Positions 52,123 through 61,656 of a DNA stretch of 64,000 nucleotides are shown piece after piece. The stretch's first letter is position 1, and the number at the start of each line of letters is the position of its first letter. Below the pieces are notes generated by a model. It searched no databases. It saw nothing but the letters and a program-made list of their open reading frames with translations, and was not told the origin of the DNA. Source of the stretch: Chersky-840 sp963794615. Its GTDB lineage: Bacteria; Actinomycetota; Acidimicrobiia; Acidimicrobiales; UBA8190. Location of the stretch: contig CAWCEP010000017.1 of assembly GCA_963794615.1 (NCBI GenBank), positions 94,382-158,381 on the forward strand. Reading direction: 5' to 3'. The translations under genes and the position numbers were made by a program.

Positions 52123-52310
52123 AGATCCGGGTCGATCCCGACAAGTGCCAGGGCCACGCCCGTTGCTACGGGCTGGCGCCGGAGCTGTTCGAGGTCGACG
52201 ACTACGGCCTGTCGACCGTGGTGGGTGACGGCTCGGTACCCCCCGAGCTCGAGGACCGGGCTCGTCTGGCGATCGCCAACTGTCCCGAATTCGCCATCGA
52301 AGAGGTCTGA
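52119..52310 (+). CDS. [3Fe-4S]-type ferredoxin, P450 redox partner
   Basis: 63 residues. The cluster motif is C10-x2-H13-x2-C16 and C55-Pro, where His replaces the fourth Cys. This pattern is characteristic of small actinobacterial ferredoxins that carry [3Fe-4S] clusters and serve P450s. GTG 52119 overlaps the P450 stop. A separate ferredoxin reductase is not in the window. It could also supply the P450 at 39062. Confidence 0.92.
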   Translation: MKIRVDPDKCQGHARCYGLAPELFEVDDYGLSTVVGDGSVPPELEDRARLAIANCPEFAIEEV

Positions 52311-52323
52311 GGAGCGCAGCGCG

Positions 52324-54618
52324 TCAGGTCTGATTGCCCAGCTTCGAGTAGGAGCGGCACGGTTCGCCCCGCAGCGCGCCGCAGGCGGGCATGGCGGCAG
52401 TGGGGTTCACACCCGAAACGACGTTGACCGCCAGCGACGAGGCCATGGCGCCGCCGAGCGACACCGTGTCGGTGACCGAGCCGTGCGTGGAGGGGGTGGC
52501 GAACGCCCATTCGGGCCGGTCGCCGCCGGGGGCCGAGATCACGATGCGCAAGCGCGTGCCGGCCCGGAAGGCGTGGGCGATGGGGTCGATCGGGATCCGC
52601 ACCAGTGTGTACCCGGCCGACGGAAGGTTGCGGCGGTCCGACTTCAGGTAGGTGGGAACGGGGTCGAGGACGGTCGACGACGCCGTGAGCGTGCGGTTGG
52701 CGCTGCGCAGGAAGCCGGAGGTGACGTATTCCTCCTGGGTCTCACCGGGTCGCACCTCGGTCACCGTGGCCTGGAGGTCGGTGGCCGGCGCCGAGGACCG
52801 AAGCCACAGGTCCAGGCTGGCCGGGCCGACGATGGTGGTGGGCGAGGTGAAGGCCGGTGTCTCGAAGGCCACGCCGTTGGGGGCCGGGACCGTCGTCCAG
52901 TCATAGGGCGGCTGGGCCGCCCAGGCGTTGGCCGAGGCGGCCAGGTCGGTGGCGGGACGGACGGAGGGGTCGGGCCGGAACGACACCGGGGTGGGGGCCG
53001 AACCCTTGGCCGTGCCGAGCGTCCCGCCGGGGCCGAGGTAGTACCGGGTCACGGTCCCGCTCGGCGGCCATTGGGCGTAGTCGGCTTCGAAGGTGGGCTG
53101 CATGGCCCCGGGTCCGAGGGTCCCGCCGCCGTTGTCGAAGAGCACCCTGACTCGGGGGTCATGGGCGGCGAAGTCGGACTTGGCCTGGGTCACCGAGGTG
53201 TCGGTCGTGAAGCGCACCGGGGGAGGGGTGAGGGACTTCGCCCCCCCGGTGACCTGCGCATAGACGACCGGGGCCAGCACGGTCAGGAACGGATTCTGGG
53301 CGGGCACCCGGCCCGCCACATAGATGTCGAGGAACTCGAGCCAGCGCGACAAGGTGTCGGGACCGAGCGAGTCGATGTGGGTGCCGTTGAGCATCGTGGC
53401 GTAGACGTTCTTGTCGTGGCTCAACGCCGTGATCAACGCCGGCCACTGCGGGCCCGTCTGCTCGTCCTCGAGGGCGCCGACGAGGAACACCGGGACCTTG
53501 ACGTGGGTCGCCCACACCGCCGGCGACCGTTGGTTGAACAGGGACGGGTCTCGGCTCAGGTCGGGTCCCACCAACGTCTCGAGTTGCTGGGCCTCGGGGT
53601 GCAGCACCTGGTTGGCGAGACAGGTCTTGTCCCCGGTGGCGATCTCGGCCGTCGCCCACGGTTGGCCGCCCTTCGGCGCCGCCTCGGCGTCGACCTTGCG
53701 CTGGGCGATCCAGCTCCCGGCGAAGCCGTCGTTGTAGATCCCACCGGGGTAGCCGGTCGAGAAGAGGTCGTCGGTGGAGCTGAGCGGGGCGATGGCGGCC
53801 AGGTCGGGAGGGTCGGTGCCGGCCACTTCGAATTGGGAGATCCCCGAGTAGGAGATGCCGACCATGCCCACCTTGTGGTGCAAGGCCCAGGATTGGGCCC
53901 CGACCGTCTGGATCATGTCGTAGCCGTCGTAGTCAGAGGGCAGCCCGAAGAGGTCGAAGGCACCTCCCGAGCACCCCGTGCCCCGCATCTGGACACTGAC
54001 GGTCACGAATCCGAGCAGGGGGGCGATGACGCTCCCGACGATGGTGGCGGTGTCGGGGAGGAGCGCGTCGCTCGACGGTGCCTTGCCTTCGAGCGCGTTG
54101 ATCAGGTTGTGCGGGGCGGCGGTGGCGTAGCCCGAGTACTCGATCACCGTCGGGAAGGGGCCGTCCGCCAGCGTCTTTCCCGGCGGGAGGCGTACCGTGG
54201 CGGCGATCGAGATCCCGTCGCGCATCGTGACGTAATTGAGCCCGGCATGCAGATGCTGCCTCGAGTACAGCGTCGAAGGTGGCACCGAGCTCGCCGAGAG
54301 CACGGCGAACGATGCCGTCTGGCGTCGCTTGCCCGCCGTCTCTTTGAAGCGGTAGCCGCGGCCCGCCTTGACGTTGCGGACGATGATCCCGCCCAGGCTG
54401 TTGACCACTCCCGAGCCGACGTTCGATCCCGACGCATTGATGAGCGTGAGGTGTTCGCCGGCGTGGGCGCCGATGGCGTACGCCTCGCCGATGGACCCGT
54501 GGCCCTGGAAGGGCGTGGCGGCGAAGCTCGGGGTCGAGGCGATGCCCACGACCATCCCGGCGCTCACCACCGCAGCCAGGGCGGCAGCCGCCAGCCGTCT
54601 TGTCAGGGTCCCCCGCAC
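52324..54618 (-). CDS. Secreted CocE/NonD-type serine hydrolase (X-Pro dipeptidyl-peptidase family)
   Basis: 764 residues. A signal peptide ends near ASTPSFAAT. After an about 90-residue beta-rich N-terminal part, the alpha/beta hydrolase core shows VIEYSGYA, MRGTGCSGG and the nucleophile elbow VGISYSGIS, with catalytic Asp and His expected in LVGALEDEQTG and LNGTHIDS. A C-terminal jelly-roll with PASLDLWLRSSAPATDL follows. Relatives cleave Xaa-Pro dipeptides, cocaine esters or cephalosporin esters; the substrate is unknown. It ends convergently with the ferredoxin gene, 13 bp apart. Confidence 0.88.
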   Translation of the reverse strand: MRGTLTRRLAAAALAAVVSAGMVVGIASTPSFAATPFQGHGSIGEAYAIGAHAGEHLTLINASGSNVGSGVVNSLGGIIVRNVKAGRGYRFKETAGKRRQTASFAVLSASSVPPSTLYSRQHLHAGLNYVTMRDGISIAATVRLPPGKTLADGPFPTVIEYSGYATAAPHNLINALEGKAPSSDALLPDTATIVGSVIAPLLGFVTVSVQMRGTGCSGGAFDLFGLPSDYDGYDMIQTVGAQSWALHHKVGMVGISYSGISQFEVAGTDPPDLAAIAPLSSTDDLFSTGYPGGIYNDGFAGSWIAQRKVDAEAAPKGGQPWATAEIATGDKTCLANQVLHPEAQQLETLVGPDLSRDPSLFNQRSPAVWATHVKVPVFLVGALEDEQTGPQWPALITALSHDKNVYATMLNGTHIDSLGPDTLSRWLEFLDIYVAGRVPAQNPFLTVLAPVVYAQVTGGAKSLTPPPVRFTTDTSVTQAKSDFAAHDPRVRVLFDNGGGTLGPGAMQPTFEADYAQWPPSGTVTRYYLGPGGTLGTAKGSAPTPVSFRPDPSVRPATDLAASANAWAAQPPYDWTTVPAPNGVAFETPAFTSPTTIVGPASLDLWLRSSAPATDLQATVTEVRPGETQEEYVTSGFLRSANRTLTASSTVLDPVPTYLKSDRRNLPSAGYTLVRIPIDPIAHAFRAGTRLRIVISAPGGDRPEWAFATPSTHGSVTDTVSLGGAMASSLAVNVVSGVNPTAAMPACGALRGEPCRSYSKLGNQT

Positions 54619-54702
54619 GAGCCGCTCCCGGTGCGCCCGCCACCCCCGAGGGCGGCGCGAATCGCGTCGCCAGGGTAGTCGGCGCCGGATCGACCGTGTT
54701 GC

Positions 54703-54870
54703 CTAGGCAGCCTCGACGATCACCCGGACGAGGCGGCCGTTCACCCGCCGCAGCACCGAGGCGGGGCGGTCGGACTGGGCCACCGCCGCGAGGGCCAGAA
54801 CGTCCTGGCCCAGATCCTCGGCCAGGCAGGCCTGCTCGTACTCATGCGATCCCGTTTCACTGGTTGCCAT
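54703..54870 (-). CDS. 55-residue unknown protein
   Basis: Begins MATSETGSHEYEQACLAEDL and ends VNGRLVRVIVEAA. An acidic N-terminal helix is followed by a short strand-rich basic end. No membrane segment and no recognised family. It lies between the secreted hydrolase and the DUF4232 protein on the same strand, with gaps of 84 and 61 bp. Confidence 0.45.
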   Translation of the reverse strand: MATSETGSHEYEQACLAEDLGQDVLALAAVAQSDRPASVLRRVNGRLVRVIVEAA

Positions 54871-54931
54871 GGGCCTCGTCCCCCTGCACCCGATGGTGCG
54901 ACGGAGGGATCAACGGGTCTCCAAGCGATGG

Positions 54932-55660
54932 TCAACTTCTCGGCAACGGCGGGGGGGAGCCCGAGCCGAAGGGGCCGACGTCGAAGCCGGTGACGCCGTA
55001 GGCGAAGGTCAGGGGCTCGAGGACGAGCAGGGGGCTGGCCGTTCTCGGCGGCGTGATCTGGAGCCATTTGCCCTCGTAGCACGCATTGGGTGAGGCGGTC
55101 GGCCCGGAGCCGGGCGTCAAGATGATGTTGCAGACATCGGGGTACGAGATCTCGAACCAGGCACGTTGCTCGGGTCCCACCACGACGGGCTTCGGGGTCG
55201 GCGAGCCCGCGCCCGTGCTCGCCCCCATGGTGGGCACCTCCTGCGTGGCGGCGGGGAGGGCCGTGCCGTTGGCACTGTTCACGGCGAGGCCCGGGTAGCC
55301 GAGCAAGGTGCATTGCGACAGCGAGATATTGGTGAGCGACACCGTCTCGAACGTGGTCCCGCTGATGGCCTGCCAATTGGTCACGGTCCCACTGAGCTGG
55401 CCACTCACGCAGGGGGGCGGACCCGACGCCGAGGTGGTCGTCGGTGAGGTCGAGGTGGGGTCGGCGTCGCCCTTGGAGGTATGGGCCGGCGTTGCGTAGT
55501 ACTTGCGCAGCGACACCACCATCCGGTCGATGCCGAAGGCGGCCCCACCCGCGGCGACGATGACGAGCACCACCAGACCGGCGAAGCGGGCGCGGCGAAA
55601 CAACCGGCGCCGCCTGACCCGGCGCTGCACCATCTGTTGGACCGACTGGGGGTTGTTCAT
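54932..55660 (-). CDS. Membrane-anchored DUF4232-type protein
   Basis: 242 residues from ATG 55660. A basic N terminus (MVQRRVRRRRLFRRARF) precedes one membrane helix VVLVIVAAGGAAFGI, then a Thr/Ser-rich linker and an extracytoplasmic domain with CTLLGYPGLAVNSANG, the DUF4232 hallmark, and later Cys residues for disulfides. The family occurs mainly in actinobacterial surface proteins and has no known function. Confidence 0.7.
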   Translation of the reverse strand: MNNPQSVQQMVQRRVRRRRLFRRARFAGLVVLVIVAAGGAAFGIDRMVVSLRKYYATPAHTSKGDADPTSTSPTTTSASGPPPCVSGQLSGTVTNWQAISGTTFETVSLTNISLSQCTLLGYPGLAVNSANGTALPAATQEVPTMGASTGAGSPTPKPVVVGPEQRAWFEISYPDVCNIILTPGSGPTASPNACYEGKWLQITPPRTASPLLVLEPLTFAYGVTGFDVGPFGSGSPPPLPRS

Positions 55661-56090
55661 TGCGGCGATGACCCTATTCTCGACCAGATGACGGCCCCGG
55701 GGTCCGAGACGCCCGGGGCCCGCGGCGACGTGCCCGGTATCTTCGGTCACCGAGGGACCCCGCGAGTAGTCGGAGGCCCTCCGGGCCCTCCGAGAACTGG
55801 TTCCCGACGCCGGGGGTCGACGTCGGCACCGGGCGGGAGAGGGCCGGCCCGGGGGGCCCCGATCCCCGCCGGAGACCCGGGAGCGGGCGATCAGGGAACG
55901 TCGAGCACGAGACGACGACGTCGCCCCCTGGCGTGAACACGGGTGGGTCCTCCTCGAGGGTCTTGTGCCCCCCAAGGGATCGACGCCGCCGTGGACGACC
56001 TTTACTTGTCGGTGCCGTTCCTGCCTGCTCTCGGCCCCGCCGGACCCGGGGAGGCGGGACAACGCCGGGCGACCGGGCGCCGGCTCGGCC
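55661..56090. other. 430-bp gap without a convincing gene
   Basis: Very GC-rich sequence between the DUF4232 gene (start) and a membrane protein gene (end), both on the minus strand. Short open frames on both strands have no ribosome-binding sites or family-like features. It should contain the promoter of the DUF4232 gene; I cannot place it. Confidence 0.6.
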
Positions 56091-57278
56091 TCAGACGAAC
56101 CGGACCAGCTCGACCGCCACCACGATCCACCCTCCGGCCACGAGCACGCCCGGCACCGTGAGTCGCTGCTTCGACGAGAGCAGCACGATGCAACTGAACA
56201 CGTAGAGGTCGTCGAGGCTCCGAAAGCCGACGTCGCCGAGCCAGATCCCAGGGGCCAGGATCACGGCGAGCACCCCGTAGGCAAGCCATGTCGCTCGCTC
56301 GTAGAGGCGAGCGGTCTTCGTACGGAGGGCCAGGGCCGCCCCGACCACCACGACGACGAGGACGAACAGTTCCCCGAACCACAACGCCGCTGCCGTCGAC
56401 GGGAACCGGTCCACGTAGTGCCCGAAGCCCTGCGCCAAGCCGGCGAAGGGCGCGCCGAGATTGCGCTGGCCCGACGTGAGCAAGGGCCACGAGCCGGTGG
56501 CCAGTCGCACCACAAGCTGCCACGCCAGGAACGAGACGCCCGGCGCGATCCAGGTGATCGGCGGCGTCGCCGCCTCGGCACGCTTGCTGTCGAGCCGGTC
56601 GCCGATCGCCGACAACGGACGCTCCACCGCCAGCACGGCGACGACCAGCAACGCGGTCTCACGGCTGAGCACGGCCCCGCTGAAGGCGGTCGCCGCCACG
56701 ACGAAACGGTTGCGACGCAAGGCCACGACACCGGCGACCACGAAGGTGGCCGTGACGATCTCGGCCAGATCGCGAGAGAGCACCCACACAAAGCCGAAGT
56801 AGCCCGGAAGCAGGAGACCCCACCACGAGTGCCGACCCGCCTCCCGAGCGATCATGGCGCCGAGGGCAGCGAGACATGCCAGTCCGATGACGTTCACCAC
56901 GACGAGCGACCAGGGCACGAGCCAGCTCCGGCCGCCGGCCACGAGCCACGACAACGCCGGATAGCCGATCCGTTCGAATCGACTAAGCGTGTCCAGGCGG
57001 ATCCCGTAGGCGGTGTGGTGGAAGTTCAGAGGGCCCAGCGCCATCCGGTAATAGAACTGGCCGTCGTAGCCTTGCCCCCTCATCACGGGAATCCCCGGGG
57101 GCAGGTGGGCGCGAACGTGGTTCGACCCCACCAGAATGAAGGTGGCCACCTTGCCGTGCCCCGCCACCACGACCCTCGCCCCGGCGACGAGAGCGCTCGC
57201 CACCGCGGCGACGGCGGCGACCCATCGGGGGTGATCGACCCACGCCGCCAACGATGCCCGTCGAACGTGGCGCGCCAT
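56091..57278 (-). CDS. Polytopic membrane protein, GT-C-like
   Basis: About 395 residues from ATG 57278, with eight to ten hydrophobic segments. The early loop GQGYDGQFYYRMALGP followed by RIGYPALSW is a pattern common to membrane glycosyltransferase-like proteins of actinobacteria, where the Asp and Tyr-rich loop faces outward. Catalytic residues are not proven. No neighbouring cell-wall genes are seen. An upstream ATG at 57428 would add about 50 residues that look random. Confidence 0.65.
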   Translation of the reverse strand: MARHVRRASLAAWVDHPRWVAAVAAVASALVAGARVVVAGHGKVATFILVGSNHVRAHLPPGIPVMRGQGYDGQFYYRMALGPLNFHHTAYGIRLDTLSRFERIGYPALSWLVAGGRSWLVPWSLVVVNVIGLACLAALGAMIAREAGRHSWWGLLLPGYFGFVWVLSRDLAEIVTATFVVAGVVALRRNRFVVAATAFSGAVLSRETALLVVAVLAVERPLSAIGDRLDSKRAEAATPPITWIAPGVSFLAWQLVVRLATGSWPLLTSGQRNLGAPFAGLAQGFGHYVDRFPSTAAALWFGELFVLVVVVVGAALALRTKTARLYERATWLAYGVLAVILAPGIWLGDVGFRSLDDLYVFSCIVLLSSKQRLTVPGVLVAGGWIVVAVELVRFV

Positions 57279-57473
57279 CAGGATCAATGGACGGGCGGAG
57301 CGTGGTGTCGACGCGTCCACCGTCTCACCACAACATCCATGCCTGTGGATCTCCTTGGACCTGTGAGATGCGGAGTGGCCTTCGGCAGTATGCCCTCCGG
57401 GCCGGCCCGAGACGGGCATGGGGGTCAACCTGCCGAGATCGTCGGCGAGCGTTCCACCGATGCTCCCCGACGC

Positions 57474-57867
57474 GGGGCTGGTTGGTGTCGCCCATCGATG
57501 ACTACTGGACGTTCGCGCGGATGCTCCCCGACGGGGGAACCCACCAAGGCGGGCGCGTCATCGCTCCACACAGCGTCGAGCGCTTGATCACCGATCACCG
57601 TTCCCTGGAGCAGCGATCCGGCGCGGGTTGCTCTTCGGCGAGCATGGAGGTTGGGGACTGGGCATGGTGGTGCCCGGCACCGGCGTGCGGGCGACGTCCA
57701 TCCCTGCTGGGTTTGGGTGGGACGGCGAGACCGGCACGACATGGCGCTCCGAGGTCGACAGCGGCCTCACCGGGATCCTCTTCACCCAGCGTGCCGTGAC
57801 CTCGCCCGAGCCCCGGCCGGTGTTCGTCGATTTCCGGGAGTGCGCCTACGCAGCGATGACGGGCTGA
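57474..57867 (+). pseudogene. C-terminal remnant of a beta-lactamase-family serine hydrolase
   Basis: The segments LVSPIDDYWTFARMLPDG, then after a frame change near 57615, LLFGEHGGWGLGMVVPG and FGWDGETGTTWRSEVDSG, reproduce the C-terminal third of class C beta-lactamase-like esterases. The catalytic SxxK and Tyr motifs of the N-terminal part are missing upstream. The frame change needs one added base, the opposite direction to the breaks in the rest of the 0-51 kb region. A 5'-truncated relic is the simplest reading. Confidence 0.7.
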
Positions 57868-58016
57868 CGGTGGGTTGGTGCGATCGCCGCGTCGGTGATC
57901 GCGACCCCCGTCGAGCAAAGAAGGGGCATTTTCCTAGAATCGAGGCTCGGACTAGATTTCGTAGTCAAGTTGGGTCGCGGTGTGACCATGCGGTCCTTCG
58001 ATGTGGCAGGGGGGCA

Positions 58017-58613
58017 ATGGACGTTGACGGTTGGCATCCCGACCCGTACGGGATCCACGAGGAGCGGCTCTTCGCGGCCGGCGAACCGACTCCACTCGTC
58101 CGTGACGGTGGCGTAGGGTCCCTCGACGCGCCTCCGGCGACGCATCGCCGGCCCGCATCGGGTCACGGCACGGGACCGACCAAACCCATGCTCGCGCTCG
58201 CCGCGCTGCTCATCGTCGCCGGGGTCGTCGTCGGGATCGTCGGCATCACGACCGTGGGCGGGGGCACCAACGCCGCGACCACGACGACGCTGAACCCGTT
58301 GGTGCAGACCCTCCTCCACCTTCCGCCCCGGACGACGGTGATCCCACCGCAGCGCGCGACCGAGGCGCCGCCGACGTCGACGCTCAGCTCGATCGAACGC
58401 GCCCTGGCGGCACTGCCCCGCACGACCACGCCTCCGACGACGACACCGCCGACGACGCGTCCGATTCCGGCCACCACGGTGGCGCCGCGCGTGACCCAAC
58501 CGCCCAAACGGTCCACCCCGGTGACAGCCGCCATCGTCCCGGCCACGACGCTCCCCTTGACCACGCTGGCGACGACGGTCGCGAATCGCTCGGAAAATGC
58601 GTCCCAAGAATGA
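58017..58613 (+). CDS. DUF2510-like membrane protein with Thr/Pro-rich tail
   Basis: 198 residues. The N terminus DGWHPDPYGIHEERLFAAGE and TPLVRDGG is DUF2510-like, a short motif at the start of many actinobacterial membrane proteins. One helix MLALAALLIVAGVVVGIVGI follows, then an extracellular Thr/Pro-rich tail. The ATG has AGGGGGG just before it. The last about nine codons (from about 58585) and the stop lie on sequence antisense to a PAP2 gene, so the true C terminus may be missing. Confidence 0.65.
   Translation: MDVDGWHPDPYGIHEERLFAAGEPTPLVRDGGVGSLDAPPATHRRPASGHGTGPTKPMLALAALLIVAGVVVGIVGITTVGGGTNAATTTTLNPLVQTLLHLPPRTTVIPPQRATEAPPTSTLSSIERALAALPRTTTPPTTTPPTTRPIPATTVAPRVTQPPKRSTPVTAAIVPATTLPLTTLATTVANRSENASQE
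58583..58605. other. Probable junction between two unrelated sequences
   Basis: To the left is the Thr/Pro-rich tail of the DUF2510 gene; to the right, on the other strand, a PAP2 coding frame breaks off right after its third motif THFPSD. Both genes lose their natural ends at the same point. Base composition, gene style and indel pattern differ on the two sides. Confidence 0.55.
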
Positions 58614-59135
58614 GGAGCGAGCAGCCAACCAACGCAGCGAACACGGCACCGAGACCAGCGACGAACGGGCGAAGCCGAGGTGGGGCGACGAGCACGACGG
58701 CAAGCGCGAACGCCATCGCGGCAGTGGCATGCCCACTCGGAAACCGTGGCAACGGCACCGGCGAACTGATCCCGGCGAAAGCCCCGCTCGAGGCTGGGGC
58801 AATACGAGCTTGAGCAGCTGCGTTGTCGCGGTCGCCCCAACCAGCAGCACCACCACTGCGGACGCGTCCCGAAATCGCTCGCCTGCGAGCACAACGATCA
58901 CCGGAATTGCCGCCACGAAGAGGAAGTGCGATGGGCTACACAGGGATGCGAGGTCGTGCGCGGTGTTAGCGATTCGTGGCCGGTAGTACAGGTATGTCAA
59001 GTCATAGAACGAGATGAAGACCTTCTGGTCGGCATGTACGAAAACGCCGACGTAGAACCCAGCGAACCAGAGGAGGCCCAGTAGCGACACGCATGCGCCC
59101 GCGCTGGCGAACGCCCTATTGGCGCGAATTGCCAT
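58590..59135 (-). pseudogene. PAP2-family phosphatase, truncated and frame-broken
   Basis: From ATG 59135. Membrane helices are followed by the three PAP2 motifs in order: KLVLPQPRA, then PLPRFPSGHATAAMAF and GCSLLILGTHFPSD. Frame changes occur before motif II and by motif III, both needing an added base. The chain should continue with a VLGG-type helix but instead runs into antisense of the DUF2510 gene. PAP2 enzymes dephosphorylate lipid phosphates such as undecaprenyl pyrophosphate. Motif III has Leu where most have Arg. It starts 9 bp after the LamG gene on the same strand. Confidence 0.65.
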
Positions 59136-59144
59136 GAGAGGAGA

Positions 59145-60338
59145 CTACTTGTGCGCGCCGCTTCGGCCCGTAGACCGGCGGATGACCGTGAAACCAATGC
59201 TTACGGGCCTGCCGACCGCATCGCGTTCGCTGGGAGTCGCGTCGAGCACGTACTCGCCGGGCGTCAGCGAGAATCGGGACGGCAGGCGCAATCGGTTTCG
59301 GCCCACGCGGTTGACACGCGTGAAGCTACCGAGCGCCACATAGCGCGAGCATCGCTTGGCGCGCGTAGCGCGGCTGTGGCGAGCGGAGGTGACGCACCGA
59401 CCGGTCGAAGCTAGTTTCAGGATCGTGAACGCCACGCGGGCCGGCTGCGAATCCTCGTAGGTAACGAAAACTCTCTGCCCACTAGCGTGGGCGGGAAACA
59501 CTGAACGGGAGACCTTAAGCATTCGGAGAATCGGCAGAACGCCTCCGTCCTGGTTCACTACGGGCGCGTCCCCACCGAGACCTGGTGGACTCGACAAGAC
59601 GCCGTCCGGCGGCGACGGCTGCGGAGCCGGCTGGACCAGTGCGCTCACCTCAGCCGGGCTAAGCGCACGGCTCCAAATCTGGACGTCTGCGATCGCGCCC
59701 GAAAAGTCTTTCGTTCTACAGGCGGGATAGCCCCCTATAAAGAGATCGTTCGACGAGGGCAGCCCATAGCCGAGATTCCCAGGGTATGGAGTGCCGGACC
59801 CAACCTCAGTTCCGTCGACGTAGAGTCGGATCGTAACGCCATCGAACGTGCCGACGACCAGATGCCACCTGCCGTCCCAGACGCCCGCCTGCATCAGGCG
59901 AGCGCGCGTAGGCAGTCCCGTTGCCGCGCGAGACATAGAACTGAAGCCCCCCGTTCGGTCCGGAGTACAGGCCATACGACGCAGCGATGCAGCGATTGGC
60001 CCCCTTGGCCACTATGTGCCTGAAGGTTCCTGGACTACCGGCGCTTTCGACCCAGGCACTAACGGTGACGGCGTCGGCTGGCTCCAGCTGTGGAGCGTCT
60101 GGAACCACTACCAATCCTGTAGCTCCATCAAACGCCAGTGCGCTGCCGTCTCGCCCGTCGACCCAGGTCGTTCCACCGAACACGTTCCGCTGTCTCCGTA
60201 ACCGGAGCTGTCGCCGACGACCGTGCCTGCGCCCTCGTTCAGCTGCCATTGCCCCACGAGACCGATGCTCGCATTGGCAGTCGCGGCCGTGGTGGCTAAG
60301 GCCGCGATCGTCGCGGCGAGGACAATTAGTCGGATCAT
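59145..60338 (-). CDS. Secreted LamG/concanavalin A-like protein (two frame breaks)
   Basis: About 397 residues. Signal peptide MIRLIVLAATIAALATTAAT is followed by a LamG jelly-roll: GLVGQWQLNEGAGT, VTVSAWVESAG, WHLVVGTFDGVTIRLYVDG, FSGAIADVQIWSRALSPAEV. A basic beta-rich tail with RVNRVGRNRLRLPSRFSL and PGEYVLDATP follows, a module frequent in Thermoleophilia secreted proteins. Frame breaks fall near 60240 (base missing) and 59900 (base extra). G+C is visibly lower than in the first 57 kb. Likely binds surface polysaccharide; no catalytic site is seen. Confidence 0.75.
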
Positions 60339-60631
60339 GGACGATCTCCCCCTGCTCGGTCCCACGCTCCGAGCTTCTGCCGACTTAACGCCCGCAAAGC
60401 GGAACAACTTGTGGTCGGAGCTCGCCGCTTCGAGACTTTTAACGCGCGGTTAATGACGAAGAGCGAGGCTCAAGTGCCTCGCCCTCGTCATACCCCTGTG
60501 TCCGCCCGTTGGAAATCTGCGGAGCCTGGGCTCAAGTCTCGGCCGGTTGTTACCCGCTTCGGTTTCGGAACATGAACCTAGGTCAGCGTGCTGACAGACA
60601 CGTTCGCGGGGCGGCTGAGCGGACGCGAGGC

Positions 60632-61656
60632 CTACGCCGCGACGGAGTCCCGCCGGTCGAGCAGGCCCCGCTCGACCAGGACCTCCGCGATCTGGACCGC
60701 GTTGGTGGCGGCGCCCTTGCGCAGGTTGTCGCTGACGATCCACATGCTGAGCGCGCGCGGATGGGACTCGTCGCGGCGGATCCGGCCGACGAACACCTCG
60801 TCGCGCCCGGCGGCGCGGAGCGGCGTCGGCACGTCCTCGACGATCACCCCGGGCGCCGCGGCGAGCAGCTCGCGGGCCTCCTCGGCCGAGAGCGGCTCGC
60901 GGGTCTGGAGGTTGACCGCCTCCGAGTGGCAGATCCGGACCGGGACGCGCACGCAGGTGACCGCGACCCCGATCGACTCGTCCTCGAGGATCTTGCGCGT
61001 CTCGAACATCATCTTGCGCTCCTCGTCGGTGTGGTCGTCCCCATCGGCGAAGTTCCCGGCGGCGCCGATGACGTTGAACGCGATCGGCTCGGGATACACC
61101 TCCGGCGCCGGCATCGTCCGCGCCTCGCAGCGACGCTCGCGCCTGGGCGTCGAGCTCGTCGATCGCCTTCTTGCCGGTGCCCGACACCGACTGGTAGGTG
61201 GAGACGACCAGCCGCTCGATCCCGGCCCGGCGGTGGATCGGCGCCAGCGCCACCACCAGCTGCATGGTCGAGCAGTTGGGGTTGGCGATCAGGCCGCGGT
61301 GGCGCTCGCAGCGCGTGGGGGTTGACCTCGGAGACGACCAGCGGGATCTCCGGGTCGCGCCGCCACGCCGAGGAGTTGTCGACCACGGTGGCGCCGGCCT
61401 CGACGAACCGCGGCGCCCACTCGCGGGAGGTGCCGGCGCCGGCGGAGAACAGCGCGAGGTCGAATCCGGCGAGATCGGCGTCGTCGTTCAGCGCCCGCAC
61501 GGTGAGGCCGCCGTCGAGCTCGCGGCCCGCCGAGCGCTCGGTGGCGAACGGGACGATCTCGCGGGCCGGGAAGCGACGCTCGCGCAGGAGCTCGAGCATG
61601 GTCGTGCCGACGACGCCGGTGGCGCCGACCACCGCCACGCGGTAGCCGCGGCTCAT
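60632..61656 (-). CDS. asd: Aspartate-semialdehyde dehydrogenase Asd (two frame breaks)
   Basis: About 340 residues after repair. NADP-binding VAVVGATGVVGTTMLELL is at the N terminus, the catalytic Cys in NPNCSTMQ, VVSTYQSVSGTGKKA in the middle and the C-terminal RVPVRICHSEAVNL with substrate-binding Arg and His. It reduces aspartyl phosphate to the semialdehyde for lysine, threonine, methionine and diaminopimelate. Breaks near 61310 and 61128 are each repaired by removing one base. AGGAGG lies 5 bp before ATG 61656. No stop separates it from lysC in this sequence. Confidence 0.9.

Noticed and set aside
55943..56161. Possible small gene in the 55.7-56.1 kb gap
   Set aside because: No ribosome-binding site, Pro/Arg/Gly-rich translation, and it runs into the antisense of a membrane protein gene.
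58163..58894. Val/Ala/Gly-rich minus-strand extension of the PAP2 gene
   Set aside because: It looks membrane-like but is the antisense of a Thr/Pro-rich plus-strand tail, a common artefact; PAP2 motifs end before it.
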